In this document: positions 25,646-34,797 of the stretch, piece by piece
Numbering within the stretch: position 1 is the first letter of the stretch
Layout of the letters: each line of letters starts with the position of its first letter
Assembly: GCF_013177695.1 (NCBI RefSeq)
Contig: NZ_WOEY01000166.1
Location: forward strand, 107,872 to 171,871
Reading direction: 5' to 3'
Source: Paraburkholderia solitsugae
GTDB taxonomy: Bacteria > Pseudomonadota > Gammaproteobacteria > Burkholderiales > Burkholderiaceae
Length of the DNA stretch: 64,000 nt
Notes under the pieces: generated by a model
Seen by the model: the letters and a program-made list of their open reading frames with translations, nothing else
What the model was told of the DNA's origin: nothing
Databases searched by the model: none
Position numbers and translations under genes: made by a program

Positions 25646-27577
25646 TTAGAACGTATAAGCCAGCTTGCCGAATGCCGTACGGCCCAGCGTGTTGTAACCG
25701 TACGCGGTGGCGTACTGCCGGTTAAAGAGGTTCGACAGATTGGCGGACACGGTGAGATGCGAATTGACCTTGTAGGTGGCACGCAGTGCCACCGTTGTAT
25801 ACGACGGCAGATAGGTCGTGTTGAACTGGTCGTCGAAGGTCGATCCGCCGTAAAGCAGAGAGACGCCGGTGCTGAGGGCGTGCAGATGGAACTCGTCCCA
25901 CGTGTGATCGACGCTCAGGCTGACTGTCTGGCGCGGGCGGCGGTTAAGCCACGTCTGGTCGGTGACGTCCTGCGGATTCAGAATGCCGATCGCCAGACTG
26001 ACCGGCGTCGATTTTCCGATTGTGCCCTTGTATGACAGATCGATACCCTGGATGTGCGCCCGCCCAATGTTGACGGGCAGAAAGGTCGCGGAGTTATAAG
26101 AGATGAGGTCATGGACCCGGGTGTCATAAACGGCAGCCGTGAAGGTGCCGAAAGACGTCGAGGCATCCAGTGCGGCCTCGATCGAGTCGCTGCGCTCGGG
26201 CACCAGGTTCGGGTTCGCGTAGCCCGGATAGTACAGATCGTTGAAAGTCGGCAGGCGGAATGCATTGCCATACGAGAGTCGCGCCGTATAAACCGGCGTG
26301 ATCGCATAGGCCACGGCGACATTGCCGGTATTGACCGTCTGGCCCTGAACAATCTCATGGCGGCCCGCAAGGAACACCGTCAGTGCGCCGAGCGTGGCTG
26401 ACTGATGGAGCGAGACAGACGAATCGTTGCGCGCCGGCAAGCCTTGAGGGACATCGACCGGCAGGAACGCCAACTGACGGCTAAAGTCGTAGGCGAGTTT
26501 CGTCTCTCCGGACAGCGGCAGATTGAACAGCGTCAGCCCGCGTTCCTGATGCGTCAGCGAGGTTGACGTGCTGAAGCGCGTCGAGTTGAACTCATCGCTC
26601 GGAATGGTCGGATCGTTCGCGTAGATGAACTGGCGGTCTGTGGCGTAGCCCACCGATTGGTCAAACTGCGTGGACGGCGTGATGTCCAGATGAAACGCGA
26701 CGCCCGTCGTCAACTGATAATCGGCCTGCCGGTCGTTGCCGCCTGCATTGTCGTAAGACAGATCGGACCTGTGGTACAGGGCGAACGTGGAGAGCGACCA
26801 GTTGTCGTGCGCATAGCCGAGGCGGGCATTCACATCCTGCGCATGGTACGGATTGCGGCCGTCCTCGTGGCCATAGGCATACGGCTGGGTCGCATCGATC
26901 CCCGCGGTGTTGTAGTCGTGCAGACCGAGCGAGTAGGTCAGTCCCGACAGTGCCGAAAGCGGACCCGTGGACGGGATACTGCCCGACGTGCGGATTTGCG
27001 TATCGAAGGTCTTGTTCGAGCCGCCGCCTACAGAGACCGTGGTCCGGTTCGGCTGATTGGATGCATGATTGGTGAACAACTGCACGACGCCGCCCATCGC
27101 ATCCGCACCGAACGACGCGGCCGCCGGCCCCGAAATGACCTCGACGCGGTCGAACGCTGAGGTCGGCAGATCCGCCCATTCGGCTATCCCGGTGGTCGCG
27201 GAACCGATCCGGATACCGTCGATAAACACGGCGACCTGATTGGCTGATGAACCCCGGATACTGACCGAGGCGCCCGAGCCTGGGCCGCCGTTTTGCGAAA
27301 CGGTGACGCCGGGCAGCGTGGCGAGGGCTTGCGTGATACTCGGGTCGGCGGGTGACAGACGCTCGAGATCGGCCCGCGTCAGGACCTGAGTCGTGGCGAA
27401 GCGTTGGTCGAACGATTGCGGCAGGTGTTGTGTGTCGCCGGTGACGAGAATATTCGGCAGCGTGGTTTCCGCCGGCGCCTGCTCAGACGGCGGCAACGAC
27501 GTGTCGTCCGCGGCCTGTGCAACCTGCCACGCCGAGACGGTCAGGGCAGAGGTGATGATGAATTGACGGAACTTCAT
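25646..27577 (-). CDS. btuB: TonB-dependent vitamin B12 receptor
   Basis: A 643-residue outer-membrane receptor that imports cobalamin using TonB energy. Order: signal peptide (1-22), TonB-box-like ETTLPNILVTGD, plug domain with VSIRGSSANQVAVFIDGIRIGSATTG and VEVISGPAASSFG-type sequence (VISGPAAASFGADAMGG), then a beta barrel ending in the outer-membrane signature YTF. The plug motifs and length are those of BtuB (about 600-640). It lies 66 bases after a small membrane-protein gene, and both are downstream of a cobalamin riboswitch, so it should be repressed when B12 is plentiful. Confidence 0.92.
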   Translation of the reverse strand: MKFRQFIITSALTVSAWQVAQAADDTSLPPSEQAPAETTLPNILVTGDTQHLPQSFDQRFATTQVLTRADLERLSPADPSITQALATLPGVTVSQNGGPGSGASVSIRGSSANQVAVFIDGIRIGSATTGIAEWADLPTSAFDRVEVISGPAAASFGADAMGGVVQLFTNHASNQPNRTTVSVGGGSNKTFDTQIRTSGSIPSTGPLSALSGLTYSLGLHDYNTAGIDATQPYAYGHEDGRNPYHAQDVNARLGYAHDNWSLSTFALYHRSDLSYDNAGGNDRQADYQLTTGVAFHLDITPSTQFDQSVGYATDRQFIYANDPTIPSDEFNSTRFSTSTSLTHQERGLTLFNLPLSGETKLAYDFSRQLAFLPVDVPQGLPARNDSSVSLHQSATLGALTVFLAGRHEIVQGQTVNTGNVAVAYAITPVYTARLSYGNAFRLPTFNDLYYPGYANPNLVPERSDSIEAALDASTSFGTFTAAVYDTRVHDLISYNSATFLPVNIGRAHIQGIDLSYKGTIGKSTPVSLAIGILNPQDVTDQTWLNRRPRQTVSLSVDHTWDEFHLHALSTGVSLLYGGSTFDDQFNTTYLPSYTTVALRATYKVNSHLTVSANLSNLFNRQYATAYGYNTLGRTAFGKLAYTF

Positions 27578-27643
27578 GATGGGGATGTGCGCGTTCTTGT
27601 AGATTCTTGTAGACAGTGGGCAGCCTGGCTGCGGCCACCAGGC

Positions 27644-27811
27644 CTAACGTTTGACGGGATAGGCTTCCAGCTCGTCATAACGCTTCATGCCATAGATGAC
27701 GAACGCCCAGATCCAAGGCGCCAATATTGAAAACGGCGAGAACGCTATAAATGCCGGTGACGCGTCGGCGCAAGGTTCCTGTGGGGAACCGGTTTGAACA
27801 GCAGTGGACAT
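27644..27811 (-). CDS. Small single-span membrane protein under the B12 riboswitch
   Basis: A 55-residue protein starting MSTAVQTGSPQEP, with one hydrophobic segment (AFIAFSPFSILAPWIWAFVIYGMK) and a short charged tail, KRYDELEAYPVKR. An AGGA site stands at the right place before Met 27811; the longer open frame upstream is the riboswitch itself. It is the first gene after the cobalamin riboswitch and is followed by btuB, so it probably helps cobalamin or cobalt uptake. It lacks the histidine motif of CbtB. No family is recognised. Confidence 0.65.
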   Translation of the reverse strand: MSTAVQTGSPQEPCADASPAFIAFSPFSILAPWIWAFVIYGMKRYDELEAYPVKR

Positions 27812-27904
27812 GACAGATCCTGAGGTTTGGGCTGTCGTTGCAACGAGCGACCGCATAGGCGGTGCTTGCGCATCGGGACACCCCGCCCCGGTGCGGCTGC
27901 GCAG

Positions 27905-28090
27905 ACCTCGGTTTGATGGCAGGTCTCCTGGCTCGCGGGTCAACGTCACGTGCCGACCTTCCCGGTGTTCCAGTGGTCATGAGTGGCACGGACTCGCCGC
28001 GTACAGTTGCGGGGGCAGCCGCAGACTCGGAGCATGGCTGCTCGTCCTGCGTTCCCTTTTGATCCCGGTGACGGGAACCATCAGCGCGAA
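27905..28090 (-). ncRNA. Cobalamin (adenosylcobalamin-type) riboswitch
   Basis: Read on the minus strand, the element has the conserved order of the family: GGTTCCCG, AAAAGGGAAcgCAGG, GCAGCC with CCCCCGCAACTGT, GAGTCCGTGCCACTCAtgaCCACTGG, GGGAAGG and the complete B12 box GCCAGGAGACCTGCC (27918-27933 region). It lies upstream of the 55-residue membrane protein and btuB. No clear T-run terminator follows, so control is probably at translation, through the GGGGTGTCCC region. Its 5' edge is only about 40 bases from the metE stop codon on the same strand. Confidence 0.93.
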
Positions 28091-28131
28091 GCGTACCGAT
28101 GCGTAGTGGCTGCCGTCAACCACCACGGCGC

Positions 28132-30480
28132 TTACGGTGCGCTGCTCATCATTATTGGTGCGGGTTCGTTGTTTCTGTCACCTAAGGCATTGATATGGCA
28201 TGACTGAGTGCTTTCAGTAAGCTTCTGACGCAACGTCTTCGCGGCCTGAACCATATTGTTCAACGCGGCTTCTGTCTCGGGCCAGCCGCGTGTCTTCAAG
28301 CCGCAGTCTGGATTGACCCAAAGCCGTTCGGCCGGCACCACTTCGCAAGCTCGTTCGAGCAACTGCTGCATTGCATCGGCGCTCGGCACACGCGGCGAAT
28401 GGGTGTCATACACGCCCGGTCCGATGCCATTCGGATAGGCGAACTCGACAAAACCGTCGAGCAGTTCCATTGAGGAGCGCGAGGTTTCGATCGTGATGAC
28501 GTCCGCGTCCAGATTGGCGATCGCAGGCAGAATGTCGTTGAACTCCGAATAGCACATGTGCGTATGAATCTGCGTGGCGTCGGACACACCGCCCGCGGCA
28601 ATCCTGAACGCGCGCGCCGCCCATTCCAGATACGCCGGCCAGTCTTCCTGGCGTAATGGCAAGCCTTCGCGGAAGGCGGGTTCGTCGATCTGGATGATCC
28701 TGATGCCGGCTTTTTCAAGGTCGATCACCTCGTCGCGAATCACGAGCGCCAACTGCAGCGCCGTGGTCGAGCGGGGCTGGTCATCGCGAACAAATGACCA
28801 TTCGAGCATCGTCACCGGTCCGGTCAACACCCCTTTCACCAGGCGTTCCGTCAGAGACTGCGCGTGGCAGGCGGCGTCCACCATCATGGGTTCAGGCCGA
28901 TAGACGTCACCGTAGATGATCGGCGGTTTGACGCACTGTGAGCCGTAGTTCTGGACCCAGCCGTTTTCCGTGAACGCGAAGCCCCAGAGCTTATCGGCAA
29001 AGAATTCAACCATGTCGTTGCGCTCCACTTCACCATGCACGAGCACATCGAGTCCGAGTTCCTCCTGCTTGCGAATCACGCTTGCCGTTTCGGCGCGCAT
29101 CCGTTCAAGGTAATCGAGTGCTCGCTTCTCGCCCCGCTTGTACGCGGCGCGAGCTTGCCGGATGGCCGGTGTTTGCGGAAACGAGCCGATCGTGGTGGTC
29201 GGTAACAGCGGGAGCTTCAGTGAGTGCCGCTGCACACGGCTGCGGACAGTGAAGGGGCTCTTGCGGCTCGCCATCGCATCGGTGATGCTCGCCACCTTTC
29301 TTTGAACGAGGACGTTCATGACAGCGCCCGAGGCACGTCGTGCGTCGAGCGCGGCATCTGCCGCAGCGAGCGCCGGCTCAGCAGCAACCGGGTCGCGGAG
29401 CGCGAGCGCAATCGTGCTGAGCTCGTTGAGTTTCTCGGTCGCAAAGGCGAGCCATGACTTAAGCTCGGCGCCGAGTCTTGTTTCGGAGGCTAGCGTGACC
29501 GGCACGTGAAGGAGCGAGCATGACGGTGCGATCCAGAGGCGCTCACCGCGTTCCGCGTGCAGCGCATCCAGCGAGCCGACGATTTCGCCCAGATCCGCGC
29601 GCCAGATGTTCCGGCCGTCGATCACACCTGCCGATAGCACTTTGTCGGCGGGCAGCGCGCTTCGCCATACGTCGAGCTGTTGCGGAGCCCTGATCAGATC
29701 GATGTGGACACCGTGTGCGGGAAGTTGCGACACCCGCGGCGCGTGATCGGCCGCCGTGTCGAAATAGGTCCCTAGCAAAACCTTGACGCCCGAGACGCCC
29801 AGCACGTCGTACGCTGCCGAGAATGCCTCGAGCCATTCCCCGTTGAGGTCGAGGCACAAGGCCGGCTCGTCGAGTTGAACCCATTCGATGCCGCGTTGTT
29901 TGAGTGTGTCGAGAATGCGCATGTAGCGGATCACCAGCTTCGGCAACAGCGACAGACGGTCAAAGCCCGGAACAGGACTCTTGGACAGCCACAAGTAGGT
30001 GATCGGCCCGATCAACACCGGCTTGACCGGCAGATTCAACGCGAGTGCCTCGTCGATTTCGTCAAAGAACCAGTCGACTCCGCCATTGAAGGTCGTATCG
30101 GGTCCCAACTCCGGTACCAGGTAGTGGTAGTTGGTGTCGAACCACTTGGTCATTTCCATGGCCGGCTGGGCTTTGTTACCCCGAGCGAGTTCGTAGTACT
30201 GCGTCAGCGAAAGCCTCGCCGGTTCGAACCCGAAGCGCTCCGGCAGCGCGCCGAGCAGCGCGCTCAGGTTCAGCATCTGATCGTAGTAAGCGAAGTCGCC
30301 GACGGCGACAAAATCCAGCTTCGCCGCGCGTTGCAATTCCCAGTGCCGGATGCGAAGTTCTTTCGCGATGCCCTTGAGATAGGCATCGTCGGACTCTCCG
30401 CGCCAGAACGATTCCTGTGCGAACTTCAGTTCGCGCTGCGCGCCGATGCGCGGAAAACCAGAGATGTGAGTGCGGGCCAT
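28132..30480 (-). CDS. metE: Cobalamin-independent methionine synthase, copy 1
   Basis: A 782-residue MetE, which methylates homocysteine using methyl-tetrahydropteroyl-triglutamate. The N-terminal half begins THISGFPRIGAQRELKFA. The C-terminal barrel has the zinc ligands in QIHTHMCYSEF (His and Cys), the Glu in VITIETSRS and the last Cys in VNPDCGLKTRGW. Met 30480 is preferred over the alternative two codons upstream because AGGA lies before it. The gene is divergent from a LysR gene, 140 bases apart. It differs clearly from the second metE at 32396-34687, so the two are not a recent duplication. Confidence 0.95.
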   Translation of the reverse strand: MARTHISGFPRIGAQRELKFAQESFWRGESDDAYLKGIAKELRIRHWELQRAAKLDFVAVGDFAYYDQMLNLSALLGALPERFGFEPARLSLTQYYELARGNKAQPAMEMTKWFDTNYHYLVPELGPDTTFNGGVDWFFDEIDEALALNLPVKPVLIGPITYLWLSKSPVPGFDRLSLLPKLVIRYMRILDTLKQRGIEWVQLDEPALCLDLNGEWLEAFSAAYDVLGVSGVKVLLGTYFDTAADHAPRVSQLPAHGVHIDLIRAPQQLDVWRSALPADKVLSAGVIDGRNIWRADLGEIVGSLDALHAERGERLWIAPSCSLLHVPVTLASETRLGAELKSWLAFATEKLNELSTIALALRDPVAAEPALAAADAALDARRASGAVMNVLVQRKVASITDAMASRKSPFTVRSRVQRHSLKLPLLPTTTIGSFPQTPAIRQARAAYKRGEKRALDYLERMRAETASVIRKQEELGLDVLVHGEVERNDMVEFFADKLWGFAFTENGWVQNYGSQCVKPPIIYGDVYRPEPMMVDAACHAQSLTERLVKGVLTGPVTMLEWSFVRDDQPRSTTALQLALVIRDEVIDLEKAGIRIIQIDEPAFREGLPLRQEDWPAYLEWAARAFRIAAGGVSDATQIHTHMCYSEFNDILPAIANLDADVITIETSRSSMELLDGFVEFAYPNGIGPGVYDTHSPRVPSADAMQQLLERACEVVPAERLWVNPDCGLKTRGWPETEAALNNMVQAAKTLRQKLTESTQSCHINALGDRNNEPAPIMMSSAP

Positions 30481-30526
30481 GAACAATCCTTGCTTGAATA
30501 GCCCGCAGTGTGAGAGTCACGCTATG

Positions 30527-30550
30527 ATTCAACAAGCGACATGTTTTCAT
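30527..30550. promoter_or_regulatory. Putative MetR-type operator, metE copy 1
   Basis: ATTCAACAA followed by RC-AT and TTTTCAT, in the gap between metE and the divergent LysR gene. A similar string stands at 34763-34787 between the second metE and its LysR. MetR sites have TGAA...TTCA symmetry, and TGAAAAC...GTTGAAT is visible on the minus strand. Binding is inferred. Confidence 0.5.
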
Positions 30551-30623
30551 TACCGTATGAGCCACATTCATATCAAAGCGATTCACGCTGTCTTTCACCG
30601 CGTTTCTCAGCGCCGGCCCCGCC

Positions 30624-31547
30624 ATGCTTGAACTGCGCCATCTTCGTTCGCTCGTTGCCATCGCCGATTCCGGCAAGCTGGTCGCCGCCGCTGAGCGGGT
30701 CAATCTGAGCCAGTCCGCGCTTTCGCACCAGATCCGCGATATGGAGGCCCATTACGAGGTGTCCCTGTTCGAGCGGACCCGCCAGGGCCTGCGTTTTACC
30801 GCGGCGGGCGAGCGGCTATTGGCGCTGGCGCGTGAATCGATCGCGGCGGTCGCTGCGGCTGAACGGGATCTGGTCCGGCTCAAGGGCGATGTACGGGGCG
30901 AGCTTCGGATCGTGCTCGAGTGCCATACCTGTTTTGACTGGCTCATGCCGGTGATGGATGAGTTTCGCCGCCGTTGGCCGGAGGTGGAAGTCGATCTGGT
31001 CGCCGGCTTTCATGCCGAGCCGATGAGGCTGCTGAACGATGGCAAGGCGGACGTCGTCATCGGCTCAAAGCCGTCCACCCGGCGCAATCTGCATATCGCG
31101 CCGCTGTTCCGCTTTGAAATTCAGGTGGTGATGGCCAATGAGCATCGTCTGCGGAACAAGCGGCGTGTCGGGCCGGAGGATTTGCGCGGTGAGACGCTGA
31201 TCACCTATCCGGTGCCGGAATCACGCATCGACCTGATTCGCGAAGTGCTGGAGCCGTCCGGCATCAAGCTCGAGCGCCGCACGGCGGAGTTGACCATAGC
31301 GATCATGCAACTCGTGGCGAGCCGCCGGGGCATCGCTGCGCTGCCGAACTGGGGCGTCAAGAACTATGTCGACCATGACTATGTGGTCGCCAAACGGGTC
31401 GGCACGGGCGGGCTGTGGAGCGAACTCTATGCGATAGCGCCGAAAGGCATTGCGGGTCGCCCCTATTTCGATGATTTTGTCCGGATCGTCCGCGACATTT
31501 GCGCGGCGCAACTGGACGGCATCGAACTGCTGTCCGATAGCGATTGA
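30624..31547 (+). CDS. LysR-family regulator (MetR type), next to metE copy 1
   Basis: A 307-residue LysR regulator. The helix-turn-helix (about 1-60) reads LEL..LRSLVAIADSGKLVAAAERVNLSQSALSHQIRDME, the MetR style with SQSALSHQI. The effector domain includes LECHTCFDWLMPVMDEFR, a MetR-like segment where homocysteine is sensed in the known family. It is divergent from metE copy 1 and followed after 32 bases by cobF on the same strand. Activation of metE with homocysteine as co-inducer is the family expectation. Confidence 0.88.
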   Translation: MLELRHLRSLVAIADSGKLVAAAERVNLSQSALSHQIRDMEAHYEVSLFERTRQGLRFTAAGERLLALARESIAAVAAAERDLVRLKGDVRGELRIVLECHTCFDWLMPVMDEFRRRWPEVEVDLVAGFHAEPMRLLNDGKADVVIGSKPSTRRNLHIAPLFRFEIQVVMANEHRLRNKRRVGPEDLRGETLITYPVPESRIDLIREVLEPSGIKLERRTAELTIAIMQLVASRRGIAALPNWGVKNYVDHDYVVAKRVGTGGLWSELYAIAPKGIAGRPYFDDFVRIVRDICAAQLDGIELLSDSD

Positions 31548-31579
31548 ACACCGGCGTCAAGTAACCAGGAGTGTGCAGT

Positions 31580-32344
31580 ATGAAAAAAATTCTGATCATC
31601 GGGATCGGTGCGGGGAACCCGGAGTACCTCACCGTTCAGGCAATCAACGCGCTCAATGAGGTCGACGTGTTCTTCGTGATGGATAAGGGGGTTGCGAAGG
31701 AGAAGCTGGTTGCGCTTCGCAAGGACATCATCGAGCGCTATGTCAAGGATGATGGCTATCGGATCGTCGAGGCAACGAGTCCTGAACGCAGGCGAGACGT
31801 CGCCGATTATCTGACTGCCGTTGAAGACCTGAACCGCGATAAGCAACGCGTATTTGAACGGCTCATTTCAGATGAACTGAGCGATGGCGAGTGCGGCGCG
31901 TTCCTCGTGTGGGGCGACCCGTCGCTTTACGACAGCACGATACGTATCCTCGATGCCATCGTGGCAGGCGGAAAACATGAATTCGACTACGAGGTCATTC
32001 CGGGCATCAGCAGTGTGCAGGCGCTGGCGGCCCGGCACAGAGTGCCATTGAATCACATCGGCCGCTCGATCGAGATCACGAATGGCCGGGGGATTGCCGA
32101 AGGGTTTCCGAGCAATGTCGACAGCGTCGTCGTGATGCTGGACTCGCAGAATGCCTACCGGCACCTCGCGGATGAAGATCTGGACATCTACTGGGGGGCG
32201 TACGTGGGAACGCCCGACGAAATTCTCATTTCAGGCAAGCTGCGAGACGTCATGGATGACATCGAACGCGTCAGGGCCGAGGCTCGCCGCACCCATGGCT
32301 GGATAATGGATACCTATCTGCTGCGTAAGCGTGGCGGCGTGTGA
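31580..32344 (+). CDS. cobF: Precorrin-6A synthase (deacetylating)
   Basis: A 254-residue SAM-dependent methyltransferase of the corrin pathway. The start KKILIIGIGAGNPEYLTVQAIN and the segment VDVFFVMDKG are characteristic of CobF, which methylates C-1 of precorrin-5 and releases the acetyl unit in aerobic cobalamin synthesis. Further motifs are FLVWGDPSLYDSTIRI and EVIPGISSVQALAARH. AGGAG precedes the ATG at 31580. It is the only corrin-synthesis gene in the window, and it probably shares a transcript with the MetR-type gene. It ends facing metE copy 2. Confidence 0.93.
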   Translation: MKKILIIGIGAGNPEYLTVQAINALNEVDVFFVMDKGVAKEKLVALRKDIIERYVKDDGYRIVEATSPERRRDVADYLTAVEDLNRDKQRVFERLISDELSDGECGAFLVWGDPSLYDSTIRILDAIVAGGKHEFDYEVIPGISSVQALAARHRVPLNHIGRSIEITNGRGIAEGFPSNVDSVVVMLDSQNAYRHLADEDLDIYWGAYVGTPDEILISGKLRDVMDDIERVRAEARRTHGWIMDTYLLRKRGGV

Positions 32345-32350
32345 CGCGTA

Positions 32351-32376
32351 GCCGTGCGCTGGGCAAGCCGCACGGC
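32351..32376. terminator. Hairpin between convergent cobF and metE copy 2
   Basis: Eight-base arms GCCGTGCG and CGCACGGC around a ten-base loop in the 50-base gap between two stop codons. No T run is present on either side, so termination is only likely. Confidence 0.5.
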
Positions 32377-32395
32377 ATTGGGGGCGTACTGGACC

Positions 32396-34687
32396 TTAGG
32401 CGGAAGCGCGCAGCGTCTTGGCCGCCGCCACCATGTTGATCAATGCCGGAATGACTTCTTCCCACTGACGCGTCTTCAGGCCGCAGTCCGGGTTCACCCA
32501 CAGGCGCTGCGCCGGAATGCGTTCAGCGGCTTTCTTCATCAGCTGAACGATGTGCTCTTCGGTCGGGATGTTCGGCGAGTGAATGTCGTACACGCCCGGG
32601 CCGATCTCGTTCGGATAGTTGAAGTTGTCGAACGCGTCCAGCAACTCCATATCCGAGCGCGAGGTCTCGATGGTGATCACGTCGGCGTCCATGTCGGCGA
32701 TCGAGGCGATGATGTCGTTGAACTCCGAATAGCACATATGCGTGTGGATCTGCGTCTCGTCATCCACGCCATTGGCGGTGATCCGGAACGACGTCACGGC
32801 CCAGTCCAGGTATTCCTGCCATTGCGACTTGCGCAGCGGCAGACCTTCGCGCAACGCCGCTTCGTCGATCTGGATGACACGCACGCCAGCCTTCTCGAGG
32901 TCCAGCACTTCTTCGCGGATCGCCAGCGCGAGCTGATAGCACGACACCGAACGCGGTTGGTCGTCGCGCACGAAGGACCAGTTCAGAATCGTGACCGGGC
33001 CGGTCAACATGCCCTTCATCGGCTTGTTGGTGAGCGACTGGGCGTACTTGATCCATTCGACGGTCATGGCCTTCGGGCGGCTGATGTCGCCGAACAGGAT
33101 AGGCGGCTTCACGCAACGCGAGCCATACGACTGCACCCAGCCGAACTGGCTGAAGGCGTAGCCATCGAGCTGTTCGCCGAAGTATTCCACCATGTCGTTA
33201 CGCTCGGCTTCACCGTGCACCAGCACGTCCAGACCCAGCGCTTCCTGTTCGCGCACGCTGCGTTCGATCTCGGCGCGCATCGCAGCCTTGTAACCGGCTT
33301 CGTCCAACGCACCGCTCTTGAACTGGCTGCGCGCATGGCGGATCTCGCCGGTCTGCGGGAACGAGCCGATGGTCGTGGTCGGGTAAGCCGGCAGCTTCAA
33401 CCGTGCAGTTTGCTTGTCGGCACGCGCCGGATAGGCGTTCTTGCGTTGACCCAGGGCCGGGTTGATCTTCGCGAGGGCAGCCTTGACTACCGGGTTGTTC
33501 ACACGCGGTGACGCACGGCGGGCGGCAATAGCGGCACCGTTAGCAGCCAGCTCTGCCTTGACGGCGTCGCGGCCGTTGTTCAGGGCGGTCGCCAGCACTT
33601 TCAGTTCGCCCAGCTTTTGCAGTGCGAAGGCGAGCCACGAGCGGACTTCCGCATCCAGCTTCTGTTCGCTGTCCAGATCCACCGGTACATGCAGCAGCGA
33701 GCACGACGGTGCGATCCAGAGGCGCCCGCCCAGTTGCTTTGCGACCGGTTCGAGCCAGTCCAGCACGCCGTTGAGGTCCGTCTTCCAGATGTTGCGGCCA
33801 TTGATCACGCCGAGTGACAGCACGCGGTCCTGAGGCAATTGTGCAATCACCGCATCGACTTCAGCGCGGGCATTGATTGCATCCAGATGCAGGCCTTGTA
33901 CCGGCAGTTTGCACGCGAGTGACAGGTTGTCCAGCAACTGGCCGAAGTACGTCGCCAGCAACAGCTTCACCTTGCTGTTCGCGAGCGCCTCGTACGCGGT
34001 GACGGTCGCTTGTTGCCATTCAGCGGACAGTTCGGTAACGAGGATCGGCTCGTCGATCTGGGCCCATTCGACGCCTTGCGCTGCCAGCGTGGCCAGCAGT
34101 TCAGCGTAGACCGGCAGCAGGCGCGGCAGCAGAGCCAGCTTGTCGGAGTCGTCCTTGGCCTTGCCGAGCGCCAGATAGGTCACGGGGCCGACGATCACCG
34201 GCTTGGCCTTGACGCCTTGTGCCTTGGCCTCAGCCAGTTGTTCCAGCAGGCGCGACGGGTCGAGTTTGAATTCGGTGCTAGCGCTGAATTCGGGGACGAT
34301 GTAGTGATAGTTGGTGTCGAACCACTTGGTCATCTCGCCGGCAGCGACGCCACCGCAGCACGCGCTGTGGTCCTCGGCACCCTTGGCCGAACGACCGCGG
34401 GCGACGCGGAAGGTGTTGTCGAGCGTATCGCCGTGGAAGCCCTGCACACGTTCCGGCAAGTTTCCCAGCGTGAAGCTCATGTCCAGCACCTGGTCGTAGA
34501 AGGCGAAATCGCTCACGGCGGCCAGACCCAGATCGGCCTGGTGTGCCCAGTGACGCTGGCGCAACTGGGCGCCCAACGCTTTAAGTTCGCCGAGCGAGGA
34601 CTCGCCTTTCCAGTAAGACTCGAGTGCGAATTTCAGTTCGCGCTTCGCGCCGATGCGGGGGAAGCCCAGATTGTGTGTCGTTGCCAT
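32396..34687 (-). CDS. metE: Cobalamin-independent methionine synthase, copy 2
   Basis: A 763-residue MetE, close to the usual length (about 755-765), beginning THNLGFPRIGAKRELKFALESYW. It has the short insert GRSAKGAEDHSACCGGVAAGEMTKWFDTNYHY typical of many bacterial MetE. Zinc ligands are in QIHTHMCYSEF, VITIETSRS and VNPDCGLKTRQW. It is divergent from its own LysR/MetR gene at 34798. With copy 1 in the same 7 kb, the cell has two B12-independent enzymes. This copy looks like the standard housekeeping one. Confidence 0.96.
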   Translation of the reverse strand: MATTHNLGFPRIGAKRELKFALESYWKGESSLGELKALGAQLRQRHWAHQADLGLAAVSDFAFYDQVLDMSFTLGNLPERVQGFHGDTLDNTFRVARGRSAKGAEDHSACCGGVAAGEMTKWFDTNYHYIVPEFSASTEFKLDPSRLLEQLAEAKAQGVKAKPVIVGPVTYLALGKAKDDSDKLALLPRLLPVYAELLATLAAQGVEWAQIDEPILVTELSAEWQQATVTAYEALANSKVKLLLATYFGQLLDNLSLACKLPVQGLHLDAINARAEVDAVIAQLPQDRVLSLGVINGRNIWKTDLNGVLDWLEPVAKQLGGRLWIAPSCSLLHVPVDLDSEQKLDAEVRSWLAFALQKLGELKVLATALNNGRDAVKAELAANGAAIAARRASPRVNNPVVKAALAKINPALGQRKNAYPARADKQTARLKLPAYPTTTIGSFPQTGEIRHARSQFKSGALDEAGYKAAMRAEIERSVREQEALGLDVLVHGEAERNDMVEYFGEQLDGYAFSQFGWVQSYGSRCVKPPILFGDISRPKAMTVEWIKYAQSLTNKPMKGMLTGPVTILNWSFVRDDQPRSVSCYQLALAIREEVLDLEKAGVRVIQIDEAALREGLPLRKSQWQEYLDWAVTSFRITANGVDDETQIHTHMCYSEFNDIIASIADMDADVITIETSRSDMELLDAFDNFNYPNEIGPGVYDIHSPNIPTEEHIVQLMKKAAERIPAQRLWVNPDCGLKTRQWEEVIPALINMVAAAKTLRASA

Positions 34688-34762
34688 CGTGTCGCCTTGA
34701 TTCGGTCAGGTTGCGGATCCGTGGATCGTATCGAAGGCGACTTATGAAGTAAAATGGTGTTA

Positions 34763-34787
34763 ATTCAACAAACCATTAGTTTTGCTC
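34763..34787. promoter_or_regulatory. Putative MetR operator, metE copy 2
   Basis: ATTCAACAAACCATTAG followed by TTTTGCTCAT, between metE copy 2 and the divergent metR-like gene, matching the site at 30527-30550 in its first nine bases and in the TTTT..CAT end. A TGAAG...TTCAAC pair also surrounds it (34745-34768). Binding is inferred. Confidence 0.5.
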
Positions 34788-34797
34788 ATGTACGATC

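Noticed and set aside
30210..30240. GGTTCGAACCC-like string suggesting a tRNA T-loop
   Set aside because: It lies inside metE copy 1; no acceptor stem or anticodon arm is present around it.
32354..33511. Plus-strand frame of 385 codons
   Set aside because: Antisense shadow of metE copy 2, where zinc-ligand motifs are clear.
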